Assembly: GCA_934088535.1 (NCBI GenBank) | Contig: CAKOJC010000013.1 | Coordinates: 1-32,114, forward strand | Direction: 5' to 3' | Length of the DNA: 32,114 nt | DNA from: an uncultured Bacilli bacterium | GTDB taxonomy: Bacteria; Bacillota_I; Bacilli_A; RF39; UBA660 | Shown here: in pieces, positions 23,425 to 32,114 of the stretch | Position numbering within the stretch: position 1 is the first letter of the stretch | Layout of the letters: each line of letters opens with the position of its first letter | Notes under the pieces: generated by a model | What the model was told of the DNA's origin: nothing | Database searches by the model: none | The model's input: only the letters and a program-made list of their open reading frames with translations | Program-made: the position numbers and the translations under genes

Positions 23425-26238
23425 ATGGATAAAATAATTATTAAGAATGCTCGTGAGAACAATTTAAAAAATATAAATTTAGAACTTCCTAAAAATAAAT
23501 TAATAGTTATGACTGGTGTGTCTGGTAGTGGTAAGAGTAGTTTAGCTTTTGATACTATATATGCAGAAGGGCAAAGACGCTATGTAGAAAGTCTTAGTGC
23601 GTATGCCCGTCAATTTTTAGGAAATATGAATAAACCTGAAGTTGATTCTATTGAGGGGTTGAGTCCAAGTATAAGTATTGATCAAAAATCAACTAATAAA
23701 AATCCTAGAAGTACTGTTGGTACAATAACTGAAATATATGATTATTTAAGACTTTTATTTGCAAGAGTTGGTACTCCATACTGTCCTAAACATAATATTC
23801 CAGTAACTGAACAAAGTATTGAAGAGATGACTAATAAGGTTCTTGAATATGAAGTAGGCACTAGAATAGAGATAATGGCTCCAGTAGTTCATGGAGAAAA
23901 GGGTACTCAAAAAGATTTATTAGAAGAGTTGCGTAAGGAAGGCTTTGTAAGAGCTAGAATCGATGGTGAAACTAAAGACTTAAATGATGATATAGTTCTT
24001 GAAAAAAATAATAAACATAATATAGATGTTATAATTGATAGAATTGTAATTAAAGAGGACTCTAGAAGTAGAATATTTGAAAGTATTGAAACTTCTACTA
24101 AGATGGCTAATGGTAAAGTTGTCATAAATATACTTGGTGATAAAGAGATAGTTATGAGTGAAAATTATGCTTGTCCTTTATGTGATTTTAGTATTCCTGA
24201 GTTAGAACCTAGATTATTTTCATTTAATAGTCCTTATGGTGCTTGTCCAGTATGTAAGGGTTTGGGAGTTAATTTACATATTGATGAAGATATATTAATT
24301 CCTGATAAAAACTTGTCTATTATGGATGGAGCAGTTGCTTCTTTTCAGAGTGGTGAAACTTTAAATATTGCATTTAAAAAGCTTGCTTTGGTGGCTAAAC
24401 ATTATAATATAGACTTATGTAAACCAGTTAAGGATTTAACTCGTGAAGAGCTTAATATTATTTTGTATAGAAGTCCTGATAGACTTGATTTGTCACTTAC
24501 TACTAGAAGTGGAAGTGTCTTAAAGAGTTATGATTATTTTGAAGGAATAATTACTAATTTAGAAAGACGTTATATGGAAACTACTAGTCCATCTATTAGA
24601 GATTGGATAGAAAGATATATGACTGAACTTCCTTGTCCTAGTTGTCATCAAACAAGACTTAGAGATGAAGCATTAAGTGTAAGAATTAATAATAAAAATA
24701 TATATGAAGTAACTAATATGAGTATTAGAGATTTACTTATTTGGTTTGATAAACTTAAACTTACTAAAGAGCAAACTGAAGTATCATTTTTAGTGGTTAA
24801 GGAGATTAAAGAAAGACTAACTTTCTTAAAAAATGTTGGTCTTGAATATTTAACTTTATCAAGAGAAGCAGCTACTTTAAGTGGCGGTGAAGCTCAAAGA
24901 ATTAGGCTTGCTACTCAAATAGGTAGTAGACTTTCTGGTATTCTTTATGTACTTGATGAACCTAGTATTGGCCTTCATCAAAGGGATAATGCCAAACTTA
25001 TAAATTCTTTAAAAGAAATGAGAGATTTGGGTAATACTTTAATAGTTGTAGAACATGATACTGATACTATGCTTGCTGCTGATTATTTAGTTGATATTGG
25101 GCCTAAAGCTGGAACCGAAGGTGGGTATTTAGTAGCATGTGGTACTCCAGAAGAAGTAATGAAGAATGAAAAATCATTAACTGGTAGATATTTAAGTGGT
25201 AAGGAGACCATAGACGTACCTAAAAAGAGAAGAAAAGGAAATGGCAAATCTGTTAAGATAACAGGTTGTAAAGAAAATAACTTAAAAAATATTAGTGTTG
25301 AATTTCCACTTGGTAAGTTTATATGTGTTACTGGTGTATCTGGTAGTGGTAAGAGTACATTAGTAAATGAAATATTATGTAAGGCTTTATCAAATAAAAT
25401 AAATAGATCTAAAGATAAACCTGGTAAATTTAAAGATATAAAGGGAATAGAGAATGTTGATAAGATAGTTAATATTACTCAAGACCCAATAGGCAGAACT
25501 CCACGTAGTAATCCAGCAACTTATACTGGTGTGTTTGATGCTATAAGAGATGTTTTTGCTGAAACTAAAGAATCTAAAATACATGGTTATGATAAGAGTA
25601 GATTTAGTTTTAATGTTAAAGGTGGAAGATGTGAAGCTTGTTCAGGTGATGGAGTTAAAAAGATTGAAATGCATTTCTTGCCTGATGTGTATGTTCCATG
25701 TGATGTATGTAATGCTACTAGATATAATAAAGAAACGCTTAAAATTAAGTTTAAAGGTCTTAATATATCTGAAGTTCTTGATACTCGTGTAAGTGATGCT
25801 TTAAAGATATTTGAAAATGTTCCAAAAGTATATAAAACTTTAAAAGTTATGGATGAAGTTGGTCTTGGATATGTAGCTCTTGGTCAAAATGCTGTTACAT
25901 TATCTGGTGGTGAAGCATCTCGTGTTAAACTAGCTAAAGAACTTCAAAAGAAACCTACTGGTAAGAGTGTATTTATATTAGATGAACCTTCAACTGGTCT
26001 GCATCAAGATGATATTAAAAAATTACTTATAATACTTAATAGAATAGTTGATAATGGAGATACTGTTATAGTTATAGAACATAATTTAGATATAATTAAA
26101 CAAGCTGATTACATTATTGATTTAGGTCCTGAAGGTGGAGATTTTGGTGGTACTATTGTTGCTAAGGGAACGCCTGAGGAAGTAGTCAAAGTTAAAGAAT
26201 CTTATACTGGTCAGTATTTAAAAGATTATTTAAAATAA
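23425..26238 (+). CDS. uvrA: UvrABC excinuclease subunit A
   Basis: DNA damage-recognition ATPase of nucleotide excision repair; dimers load UvrB at bulky lesions. The 937-residue product has the full family layout: Walker A GVSGSGKSSLAFDT near the N-terminus, a UvrB-binding region, a zinc module (CPLC ... CPVC), ABC signature LSGGEAQRI, a second Walker A (GVSGSGKSTL), a zinc module (CEAC ... CDVC) and second signature LSGGEASRV. An earlier CPKH replaces the usual CxxC at the start of the first insertion, a minor difference. ATG 23425 is chosen because GAGGTG precedes it; ATG 23413 lies upstream of that site. The gene has its own promoter, an SOS-type operator and a terminator. uvrB is not in the window. 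Confidence 0.97.
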   Translation: MDKIIIKNARENNLKNINLELPKNKLIVMTGVSGSGKSSLAFDTIYAEGQRRYVESLSAYARQFLGNMNKPEVDSIEGLSPSISIDQKSTNKNPRSTVGTITEIYDYLRLLFARVGTPYCPKHNIPVTEQSIEEMTNKVLEYEVGTRIEIMAPVVHGEKGTQKDLLEELRKEGFVRARIDGETKDLNDDIVLEKNNKHNIDVIIDRIVIKEDSRSRIFESIETSTKMANGKVVINILGDKEIVMSENYACPLCDFSIPELEPRLFSFNSPYGACPVCKGLGVNLHIDEDILIPDKNLSIMDGAVASFQSGETLNIAFKKLALVAKHYNIDLCKPVKDLTREELNIILYRSPDRLDLSLTTRSGSVLKSYDYFEGIITNLERRYMETTSPSIRDWIERYMTELPCPSCHQTRLRDEALSVRINNKNIYEVTNMSIRDLLIWFDKLKLTKEQTEVSFLVVKEIKERLTFLKNVGLEYLTLSREAATLSGGEAQRIRLATQIGSRLSGILYVLDEPSIGLHQRDNAKLINSLKEMRDLGNTLIVVEHDTDTMLAADYLVDIGPKAGTEGGYLVACGTPEEVMKNEKSLTGRYLSGKETIDVPKKRRKGNGKSVKITGCKENNLKNISVEFPLGKFICVTGVSGSGKSTLVNEILCKALSNKINRSKDKPGKFKDIKGIENVDKIVNITQDPIGRTPRSNPATYTGVFDAIRDVFAETKESKIHGYDKSRFSFNVKGGRCEACSGDGVKKIEMHFLPDVYVPCDVCNATRYNKETLKIKFKGLNISEVLDTRVSDALKIFENVPKVYKTLKVMDEVGLGYVALGQNAVTLSGGEASRVKLAKELQKKPTGKSVFILDEPSTGLHQDDIKKLLIILNRIVDNGDTVIVIEHNLDIIKQADYIIDLGPEGGDFGGTIVAKGTPEEVVKVKESYTGQYLKDYLK

Positions 26239-26247
26239 ATTTGTTAT

Positions 26248-26271
26248 GGAAGCATTTGCTTCCTTTTTTTT
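26248..26271 (+). terminator. Terminator after uvrA
   Basis: Stem GGAAGCA (26248-26254) with TGCTTCC (26257-26263), followed by an uninterrupted T-tract. Confidence 0.88.
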
Positions 26272-26312
26272 CTAAAAAAAATTGTAAAAAGAAGTATTTT
26301 AAAAAATTATAG

Positions 26313-26361
26313 CTAACTATAATAATAGAGGATATTAATACTCTAGAAAGGAGGTAAATAG
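26313..26361 (+). promoter_or_regulatory. Promoter-like leader of the broken transposase gene
   Basis: CTAACTATAATAATAG (26313-26328) includes a TATAAT -10 and is identical to 21334-21349 before the 59-residue protein gene. A strong AAAGGAGG site lies at 26348-26354, so initiation signals remain intact although the gene is broken. Confidence 0.5.
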
Positions 26362-27207
26362 ATGAAACGTTATAATGGCATGAATGATGTTATTTTTAAG
26401 AATACATTTTATATTGAAAAGAATAAAGATTTACTTTAATGGTTAATAGAAAGTTGTCTAGATATGAAGATAGATGAAATAGAATTGAAAGATAGAGAGC
26501 TTATAAAAAATAATAAAATAATTAAATCTAAAGTGCTAGATACAATAATAAAAACAAATGGAAAAGTATTTAATGTTGAAATAAATAATTGCGAAAGTGA
26601 ACAATTTATAAGAGATAGAAATCTAGGTTATTTAGCGAGTATTTATAGTAATTCCTTAAATGTATCAGAAAACTATTACTTACAACCAATATCTATTCAA
26701 ATAAATCTAACAAGTAAAAATAACAAAGTTCATGAAATGCCTAAATACATGCTTAGAAGTGAATATGGGGAGTTTTGGTCTGAAAAATTTATTATATATG
26801 AGTTTAATATAGATAAAATAAAAGAATCATATTATAATAAAACTAAAGAAGAAAAAGAAAGATTTAAACCTCTCTTGATGCTTATATCAAGTAATAGAGA
26901 GTTAGAAAAATTATGTAATGGAGATTAAAGAGTGAAAAGATATAAAGATAGAGTAGAAGAATTGAATGATGATCCAGAATATACTATATTGATGTCTGAC
27001 GAAGAAGATGATAAAAAATTAAAGGCAACAAGAGAGTATTTAGAAAAGCTAAGAGAAGAAGAACATAAAGAATACATAAAAAACTTGACGAAGAAATAAA
27101 AAAAATTGATGAAAAAAGTTGATGAAGAAGTAGAAAAAGAAAAGCGAAGGCTTAATAAACTTATTGAAGAATATGAAACAAAACTTAGAAAATTAAATAA
27201 TAATTAA
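26362..27207 (+). pseudogene. Rpn/PD-(D/E)XK nuclease-family transposase pseudogene
   Basis: A single reading frame of 281 codons runs from ATG 26362 to TAA 27205-27207 and is interrupted only by three in-frame TAA codons (26437-26439, 26926-26928, 27097-27099). Translated across them it reads like the Rpn family of recombination-promoting nucleases/putative transposases: NDVIFKNTF near the N-terminus, then LDTIIKTNGKVFNVEINN with the acidic-x-Glu-x-Asn nuclease signature, GYLASIYSN, the mid-region and the usual C-terminal helix (YKDRVEELNDDPEY ... EEEHKEYIKNL) ending in a coiled coil. There are no frameshifts. Such genes are common as decaying copies in Bacillota. The largest remaining open piece (26464-26928, 154 residues) lacks the N-terminus and C-terminal helix and is unlikely to work. 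Confidence 0.82.
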
Positions 27208-27257
27208 AAATATGATTAATTTATGGTATAATCATTTTATAGTTAGGAGTAATGTTT

Positions 27258-28064
27258 ATGGAAAAAATAATAGAAAAAATAATTGAAGGCAGTGCTGATT
27301 TATGTGTTAAATTATTTATATCAATTATTATTTTATTAATTGGTAATAGAATAATAAAAACTGTTGAAAGGTTACTTAAAAAAGAGAAAAAATTTAGTAA
27401 ACTTGAAGATCCTAGTGTTAAAAGTTTTGTTATTAGTTTTATAACTATATCATTAAAATTATTATTGTTTGTCACTGTTCTTAGTATTATTGGAATACCT
27501 ATGACTTCGTTGATTACTATATTAGGTTCTTGCGCCGTAGCGGTAGGTTTAGCTTTGCAAGGAGGTCTTTCTAATTTAGCTGGTGGAATTATGCTACTTA
27601 TATTTAAACCTTTTACTATAGGAGACTATATTGAAGTAGGCGGAAAAGAAGGAACAGTAAAATCAATATCACTATTCTATACAACAATAGTTGGAATAGA
27701 TAATGTTGTTATGCAACTTCCTAATGGGACTTTGTCAAATTCTAATATAACGAATTATACTGGAAATAAAACTAGAATGTTAAATATTATCTATGATGTT
27801 AGTTATGACTCTGATATAGATAAAGTAAAAAAAGTATTAAATGAAGTAATTGAGAATGAAGACAAAATTCTTAAAAATGAACCAATAAGAATATCTGTTA
27901 AGTATCATAAGGATTCTTCACTTGGTATTGTTTTTAGAGCATGGACTTTAACAAGCGATTATTGGGATGTATACTATAGAGTAATGGAAAATGTTAAAAA
28001 AGCATTTGATAAAAATAATATAGAAATACCTTATCCTCAGGTTGATGTACATATGAAAAAGTAA
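27258..28064 (+). CDS. mscS: Small-conductance mechanosensitive channel, MscS family
   Basis: Membrane channel that opens under tension to release solutes during hypo-osmotic shock. The 268-residue product has two N-terminal hydrophobic helices (about 14-36 and 55-80), the pore-lining TM3 with alternating small residues (GSCAVAVGLALQGGLSNLAGGIMLL), then the beta domain beginning KPFTIGDYIEV and LPNGTLSNSNITNYT, and the alpha/beta C-terminal domain. Length is typical of E. coli-type MscS (286). ATG 27258 is favoured: AGGAG (27245-27249) lies eight bases upstream, whereas the ATG at 27252 would be only two bases from it. It stands alone between the transposase remnant and a strong terminator. 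Confidence 0.92.
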   Translation: MEKIIEKIIEGSADLCVKLFISIIILLIGNRIIKTVERLLKKEKKFSKLEDPSVKSFVISFITISLKLLLFVTVLSIIGIPMTSLITILGSCAVAVGLALQGGLSNLAGGIMLLIFKPFTIGDYIEVGGKEGTVKSISLFYTTIVGIDNVVMQLPNGTLSNSNITNYTGNKTRMLNIIYDVSYDSDIDKVKKVLNEVIENEDKILKNEPIRISVKYHKDSSLGIVFRAWTLTSDYWDVYYRVMENVKKAFDKNNIEIPYPQVDVHMKK

Positions 28065-28089
28065 ATCATTTATGTTGATTTACTTTTTT
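28058..28089 (+). terminator. Terminator after mscS
   Basis: An 11-bp stem (28058-28068 with 28076-28086) containing the stop codon, followed by T residues. Confidence 0.87.
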
Positions 28090-28177
28090 AAATAATTAGT
28101 AAAATTTGAATATTTAGTTTGTAATAAATATTTAAATATGATATTATAATAATAGATTAATAATAGAGGTGGCTTCT

Positions 28178-29566
28178 ATGGAAGATATGGAAACTATTAA
28201 GAATATTAATGCTGGTATTAGATCAGTTATGATGCCTATGTATAATGAATTAGTTAAGTTAAGAGATCAACTTAACTCTCTTTCTGGTGGACCTGAATAT
28301 AGAAGTGCTAAAGTTAGATTTGATGATTTATCTAAAAGATATAATATACTTTATGAAACAAATAGTAAAATAGTAAAGTTTACTAGTAAAAATGAAGTTA
28401 AAAATGAACTTCAAAGAATAATTAATGAAAGAGAAATATTATATAAGGAGTTTGTCTCATTAAAGAAAGAATATGATTTAGCTAAGAAAAATGGCGTTAG
28501 TGTAAATGAACTAAATAAGATAACTAATAAAGCACGTCAAATATCACCTATTATTAATTGCTATGATAAATTAATAGAAGTATTTAATAAGACACTAGGT
28601 AATGTTAAAAGTAATAAAGAGCCTGTAGTTCAAAAGCAAGTAGAAAGTAAGCCTTCTGTTGTTACTGAAACTAGGCAAAAGGTTCAACAAACAGAAGTGA
28701 AACAAAAAAAGCAGAAAAAGTTAGAAGAATATATAGGGGATCCTGATATTCGAATAATTTATATGCTTAACAAAAAAATTCAAATGTTAAAAAATGAACT
28801 TTTCAATCATGCTCAAGGTAGCCCTAAGGCTAAATTCATAAATAAACAAATTTATGAATTATGTGAGCAAAGAGAAAAAATGGTAACGGATTTACTAGGA
28901 ACTGAAGCAATTAGTAAGATTGCTGTAATAGAAAGTATGGAAGATGCAGCTTATTCCAAGGCAAATATTGTACCAATAAAGTCATATTCTGTTACTGCTG
29001 AAGAGTATAATGAGGAATTAGATGATTTAATTAGTATTTTAGGTGATTTAAAATTTAATGAATTTGATTCTGAGACATATAAAAAATTTAGAGCGTCAGA
29101 AGAGAAAAAAGCTAGTGAAAAAGGTGTACCTTATACTGAAACAGAAAATCAAACATATAAGAAAGTATATGAAATTGCAGTTAGAAAGTATAAAAATTTA
29201 TTAAATTCAGTTATTGGTGAAGACAAGAGTCTTTCATCTATGAAAGATGATTTGTTGAATTCACTTAGTGCTTTTAATTTAACTGGTGGTTATGCTGCAT
29301 TTAAGAAAAAACATAAAAATGGTAAAATTGGTGGAAGTGCTATATCTAGAGATGTGTATACCGATGGAACTAAAAAAATAAAAGATTTGATAAGTTCACT
29401 TGAAACATATGCTACTAAGTATATTGCTAAAAAAGGTGGAAAAATAACAGTAGTTGATTCAGAAAAAACTAGAGGTCAAATGATTGAAGAAGTTAATGGT
29501 GAATATGCTAAACTATTTGAACAAATTGAAGCTAGAAAAGAAAAAACTGTTGAATCAAGAGCGTAA
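28178..29566 (+). CDS. Unrecognised coiled-coil cytoplasmic protein
   Basis: Protein of 462 residues without signal peptide or membrane helix. The N-terminal ~150 residues are predicted coiled coil (long Lys/Glu/Leu heptads). A Gln/Lys/Val-rich linker (about 155-190) follows, then a second helical region (about 190-300), and a C-terminal part with a Gly/Lys-rich segment (TGGYAAFKKKHKNGKIGGSAIS). I do not recognise a family. ATG 28178 is preferred because GAGGTGG (28166-28172) precedes it; the GTG at 28169 is part of that site. It is a single-gene unit ending in a small terminator. The coiled-coil and linker layout suggests a structural or scaffolding role, but that is only a guess. Confidence 0.75.
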   Translation: MEDMETIKNINAGIRSVMMPMYNELVKLRDQLNSLSGGPEYRSAKVRFDDLSKRYNILYETNSKIVKFTSKNEVKNELQRIINEREILYKEFVSLKKEYDLAKKNGVSVNELNKITNKARQISPIINCYDKLIEVFNKTLGNVKSNKEPVVQKQVESKPSVVTETRQKVQQTEVKQKKQKKLEEYIGDPDIRIIYMLNKKIQMLKNELFNHAQGSPKAKFINKQIYELCEQREKMVTDLLGTEAISKIAVIESMEDAAYSKANIVPIKSYSVTAEEYNEELDDLISILGDLKFNEFDSETYKKFRASEEKKASEKGVPYTETENQTYKKVYEIAVRKYKNLLNSVIGEDKSLSSMKDDLLNSLSAFNLTGGYAAFKKKHKNGKIGGSAISRDVYTDGTKKIKDLISSLETYATKYIAKKGGKITVVDSEKTRGQMIEEVNGEYAKLFEQIEARKEKTVESRA

Positions 29567-29580
29567 TGCTCTTTTCTTTT
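29557..29580 (+). terminator. Terminator after coiled-coil gene
   Basis: A short stem, AAGAGC (29557-29562) with GCTCTT (29568-29573), then a T-rich tail. It overlaps the stop codon region. Confidence 0.65.
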
Positions 29581-29617
29581 ATATCAAATTATATTATAAT
29601 TAAAATGGTGAAGAAAA

Positions 29618-30055
29618 ATGAGTAAAGGAAAAATTTATAGAATTGATAATGTTAGTACAAAAAGTAGTAAAAAGTATACTCCCAATAATGGAGATTTTGT
29701 AACATTTGCTGTTGGTATAGTTGTTTATGCTATAGTACTAGTGCTTGCTAATAATTTATTTAAAGGGATATATGTAGAAAACTTCTTTTATGCAATTATT
29801 GCTGCGTTAATACTTAGCTTATTAAATTCAACTATTAAGCCTATACTTGTGTATTGGACACTTCCACTTAGTGTTCTTACATTTGGAATTGCTTATCCTA
29901 TAGTAAATATGATAATACTTAAATTATGTGATATTCTTATGGGAAGTTCTTTTGGAGTAAGTGGTTTCTTTAGTACATTTATTATTGCTATATTTATTAG
30001 TGGTATGAGAATGTTACTTGATCAAATGATAACAATGAAAGTAGGTAAGAGATAA
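29618..30055 (+). CDS. YvlD-like four-helix membrane protein (PF04020, phage holin family)
   Basis: Integral membrane protein of 145 residues with about four transmembrane helices after a polar N-terminus of ~25 residues. The recognisable segment is LLNSTIKPILVYWTLPLSVLTFGIAYPIVNMIILKL, characteristic of the YvlD/PF04020 family named after phage holins. Bacterial chromosomal members are not known to lyse cells. In B. subtilis yvlD lies close to hprK and lgt; here lgt starts within the stop codon (TAATG), so the link is preserved while hprK is absent. The ribosome binding site is a modest GGTGAAG, and TATAAT at 29595-29600 is a likely -10. No phage genes are present, so a prophage origin is not supported. 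Confidence 0.82.
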   Translation: MSKGKIYRIDNVSTKSSKKYTPNNGDFVTFAVGIVVYAIVLVLANNLFKGIYVENFFYAIIAALILSLLNSTIKPILVYWTLPLSVLTFGIAYPIVNMIILKLCDILMGSSFGVSGFFSTFIIAIFISGMRMLLDQMITMKVGKR

Positions 30056-30867
30056 TGAATCCTGTTATAGTAAGTATTGGTAGTTTTGAACTTAGATGGT
30101 ATAGTGTTTTAATTGCGATCGCAGTAATAATTGGATACTTTTTAATTCTAAGTGAAAGTAAAAGATTTAAGATAAAAAAAGAATTTATATTTAATATGAT
30201 GTTTTGGACTTTAATATTTGCAATTATTGGTGCAAGACTTTATTATGTTGCTTTTAATCTTGAATATTATATGTCTAATCCAATTGAAATACTTGAGGTA
30301 TGGAAAGGTGGGCTTGCAGTTCATGGAGGTCTATTATTTGGAGCAGTTACAATACTAATTTATTGTAAAAAATATAATACTAGAGTTGGAAAAATACTTG
30401 ATATAATAGTACCTGCTTTATTACTTGGACAAGCAATTGGAAGATGGGGTAATTTCTTTAATGGTGAAGCTTATGGAACAATAGTTACGTATGAACAACT
30501 AGTTAATATGAAAATAATACCTCAGTTTGTTATTGATAATATGCTTATTAATGGAAGTTATCATTTACCTATGTTTTATTTTGAATCATTATGGTGTTTG
30601 TTAGGTTTCTTTATAACATTATTTTTAAGACGTAGAAAATATATTAAAGAAGGACAACTTGCTGCATTTTATATGATGTGGTATGGAGTTGCGAGATTCT
30701 TTATTGAAATGTTTAGAACTGATGCTTTGATGTTAGGTAGTGTTAGAATTGCTCAAGTAGTAAGTGTTTTAATGTTTGTTATTGGATTAATTATTCAGTT
30801 TATTCAAAGTAGAAAGCCAAAATTAGATGAACTTTATAATAAACAAGAAGAAGAGATTAGATTCTAG
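30055..30867 (+). CDS. lgt: Prolipoprotein diacylglyceryl transferase
   Basis: Membrane enzyme that transfers diacylglycerol from phosphatidylglycerol to the lipobox cysteine of prolipoproteins, the first step of lipoprotein maturation. The 270-residue product has about seven hydrophobic helices, the N-terminal RWYSVLIAIAVIIGY, GARLYYV, the HGG motif (GGLAVHGGLLFG) and the signature GRWGNFFNGEAYG near residues 129-141, all typical of Lgt. Length is normal. It overlaps the preceding yvlD-like gene by one base and is followed after eight bases by trxB, so the three are an operon. Confidence 0.96.
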   Translation: MNPVIVSIGSFELRWYSVLIAIAVIIGYFLILSESKRFKIKKEFIFNMMFWTLIFAIIGARLYYVAFNLEYYMSNPIEILEVWKGGLAVHGGLLFGAVTILIYCKKYNTRVGKILDIIVPALLLGQAIGRWGNFFNGEAYGTIVTYEQLVNMKIIPQFVIDNMLINGSYHLPMFYFESLWCLLGFFITLFLRRRKYIKEGQLAAFYMMWYGVARFFIEMFRTDALMLGSVRIAQVVSVLMFVIGLIIQFIQSRKPKLDELYNKQEEEIRF

Positions 30868-30875
30868 GAGGATAT

Positions 30876-31766
30876 ATGTTTGATACTATAATTATTGGTA
30901 GTGGACCTGCTGGTATGAGTGCTTCTATTTATTCTTCTAGAAGTGGTCTTAAAACTTTATTATTAGATGAGAGTATGCCTGGTGGACTTTTAAATAAAAT
31001 TAGTATAGTTGAGAATTATTTAGGTGTGGGTAGTGTTAGTGGTAGTGATTTGGCAGTATCTATGTATAATCAAGTTAAACAAAATAATATTAATTTTAAA
31101 CGTGAAAAAGTAGTTTCTATTAAAGAATTAGATGATTATAAGTTAGTTACTACTACTAAGGGCGAATATAAAACTAAAGGTGTAATAATAGCTATTGGAA
31201 GAAAGCCTCGCAAGAGTGGAATATCAAACGAAGAAAAATATATTGGAAAAGGTATAAGTTATTGCGCTATATGCGATGCCTCATTATATAAAGATAAAAA
31301 TGTTGTTGTATTAGGAGCAGGAGATTCTGCTTTTGAGGAAGCAATATATCTTAGTGGTATAGTGAAGAGTGTAAAAATTATAGTTAGAAATGAGATAAGC
31401 GCTAGCGATGCTTTAGTTAAATCTGCTAAAGAAAAAAACATAGAAATTATTCTTGGTAAAGAAACTATTGATTTTATAGGTGATGATGTAATAACTGGTA
31501 TTAAATTAAATGATAATACAATTATTAAATGTGATGGAGTATTTATATATTATGGATATCAAGCAGATACTGCATTCATGAGAGATTTAAATATTACTGA
31601 TGATAAAGGCTACATAGAAGTAGATGAGTCTATGAGAACAAATAAATCATTTATATATGCATGTGGTGATATTATTAAAAAAGATGTATATCAAATAGTT
31701 ACTGCTTGTAGTGAAGGTTGTATTGCCGCTTTGTCACTTAAGAAAGATATAGCACGTGAAAAATAA
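30876..31766 (+). CDS. trxB: Thioredoxin-disulfide reductase
   Basis: FAD- and NADPH-dependent enzyme that reduces thioredoxin in the cytoplasm. The 296-residue product shows the N-terminal FAD-binding GSGPAGMSASIYSSRSGL, the redox pair CAIC at residues 130-133 (usual form CATC), the NADPH-binding GAGDSAFEEA and a C-terminal FAD segment (YACGDI). It is slightly short for the family (about 305-320) but complete. AGGAGG lies directly upstream of the ATG. It is cotranscribed with lgt, and a membrane-protein gene begins inside its last codons. The Thr-to-Ile change between the redox cysteines is conservative, so activity is expected. Confidence 0.93.
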   Translation: MFDTIIIGSGPAGMSASIYSSRSGLKTLLLDESMPGGLLNKISIVENYLGVGSVSGSDLAVSMYNQVKQNNINFKREKVVSIKELDDYKLVTTTKGEYKTKGVIIAIGRKPRKSGISNEEKYIGKGISYCAICDASLYKDKNVVVLGAGDSAFEEAIYLSGIVKSVKIIVRNEISASDALVKSAKEKNIEIILGKETIDFIGDDVITGIKLNDNTIIKCDGVFIYYGYQADTAFMRDLNITDDKGYIEVDESMRTNKSFIYACGDIIKKDVYQIVTACSEGCIAALSLKKDIAREK

Positions 31767-32114
31767 AGTTTTAATACTTGATATAACATTAGCGATTATT
31801 TGTAATTTAATACCATTTATAATATTATGTTTTACAGATAGAATTGAATTATCTTTATTAATACAAATAGTTTTATTCTTTTTATATTATGTATATCTAT
31901 TAATTAAAAATAGAAAGTCTAAGATAAATTATAAAATAATTATTAGTTTGTTCTTGTTATTAATTTTAGAAGTGATACTTGTATATGTTTTTAGTGATAA
32001 AGTAGGATTTATAGTTAGTGAAGATTTAAGTAATATGACACTTACATTTGGAGTGTTTTCATTCTTTATGATTAATGTATTTTGTATATTAATACTAATA
32101 TTTACTAATTTAAT
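31756..32114 (+). CDS. Membrane protein, cut off by the window end
   Basis: A reading frame opens at GTG 31756, overlapping the last 11 bases of trxB in another frame, and continues without a stop to the window end (119 codons). It encodes four hydrophobic segments: ILDITLAIICNLIPFIILCF, LLIQIVLFFLYYVYLLI, IIISLFLLLILEVILVYVF, and LTFGVFSFFMINVFCILILIF. Short charged or polar stretches separate them, as expected of a polytopic membrane protein. I do not recognise a family. The start is uncertain because there is no good ribosome binding site; coupling to trxB translation is likely. Confidence 0.6.
   Translation, partial: MKNKVLILDITLAIICNLIPFIILCFTDRIELSLLIQIVLFFLYYVYLLIKNRKSKINYKIIISLFLLLILEVILVYVFSDKVGFIVSEDLSNMTLTFGVFSFFMINVFCILILIFTNL

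Noticed and set aside
27109..27207. Separate 32-codon gene (MKKVDEEVEKEK...)
   Set aside because: It is in the same frame as the broken transposase and fits its C-terminal coiled coil.
29618..30055. Prophage holin
   Set aside because: The match is to the chromosomal YvlD family, it is coupled to lgt, and no phage genes are near.

Overview
This window suggests a low-GC Bacillota genome, probably an uncultured Bacilli lineage related to the Mollicutes, such as the RF39-type gut bacteria (inference). The DNA is very AT-rich and every recognisable gene lies on the + strand. SepF, DivIVA, SpoIVA, a class B sortase, dimeric glycyl-tRNA synthetase with a T-box leader, and a LexA-like box before uvrA are all Bacillota traits. 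ClpB lacks its N domain, as in mycoplasmas. TGA is read as stop: spoIVA ends in TGA directly before its terminator, and Trp is coded by TGG. Most genes have strong AGGAGG-type ribosome binding sites, extended -10 promoters (TGn-TATAAT-like) and compact hairpin-plus-T-tract terminators.

Layout. 1-3.9 kb: N-domain-less ClpB, then two zinc-ribbon membrane proteins. 4.0-5.6 kb: sugar-transfer-type ATP-grasp enzyme and RNase HII. 5.6-7.9 kb: a very short T-box leader controlling an unrecognised gene plus glyS. 8.0-8.9 kb: sepF and divIVA. 9.0-11.6 kb: two paralogous surface proteins joining a type IV prepilin N-terminus to a BspA/DUF285-like repeat domain. 11.7-19.2 kb: dnaE with a degenerate PHP domain, a class B sortase, a CmpB-like membrane protein, a divergent SecA, and a signal-peptidase-like protein lacking the usual nucleophile. 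19.3-20.7 kb: spoIVA. 20.8-23.3 kb: a small membrane protein, a 59-residue protein with an internal repeat, another prepilin, and a third surface protein carrying the domain of the 9-11 kb pair. 23.4-26.2 kb: uvrA with a promoter and LexA-like box. 26.4-27.2 kb: an Rpn/PD-(D/E)XK transposase pseudogene with three in-frame TAA codons. 27.3-32.1 kb: MscS channel, an unrecognised coiled-coil protein, YvlD-like membrane protein, lgt, trxB, and a membrane protein cut by the window end.

How the genes fit together. Most of the window is housekeeping: chaperone, replication, repair, division, translation and lipoprotein maturation. The unusual material is the cell-surface set. A single extracellular module occurs behind two unlike N-termini (prepilin and Sec/TasA-like), and the DNA of its conserved core is almost identical in all three copies. 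A secretion-related group (sortase, SecA, signal-peptidase-like protein) lies between these surface-protein clusters, and each of its members departs from its family's usual active-site or motif residues. No pilus assembly ATPase, prepilin peptidase or LPXTG substrate is present in the window, so how the surface proteins are exported and assembled cannot be settled from this sequence.
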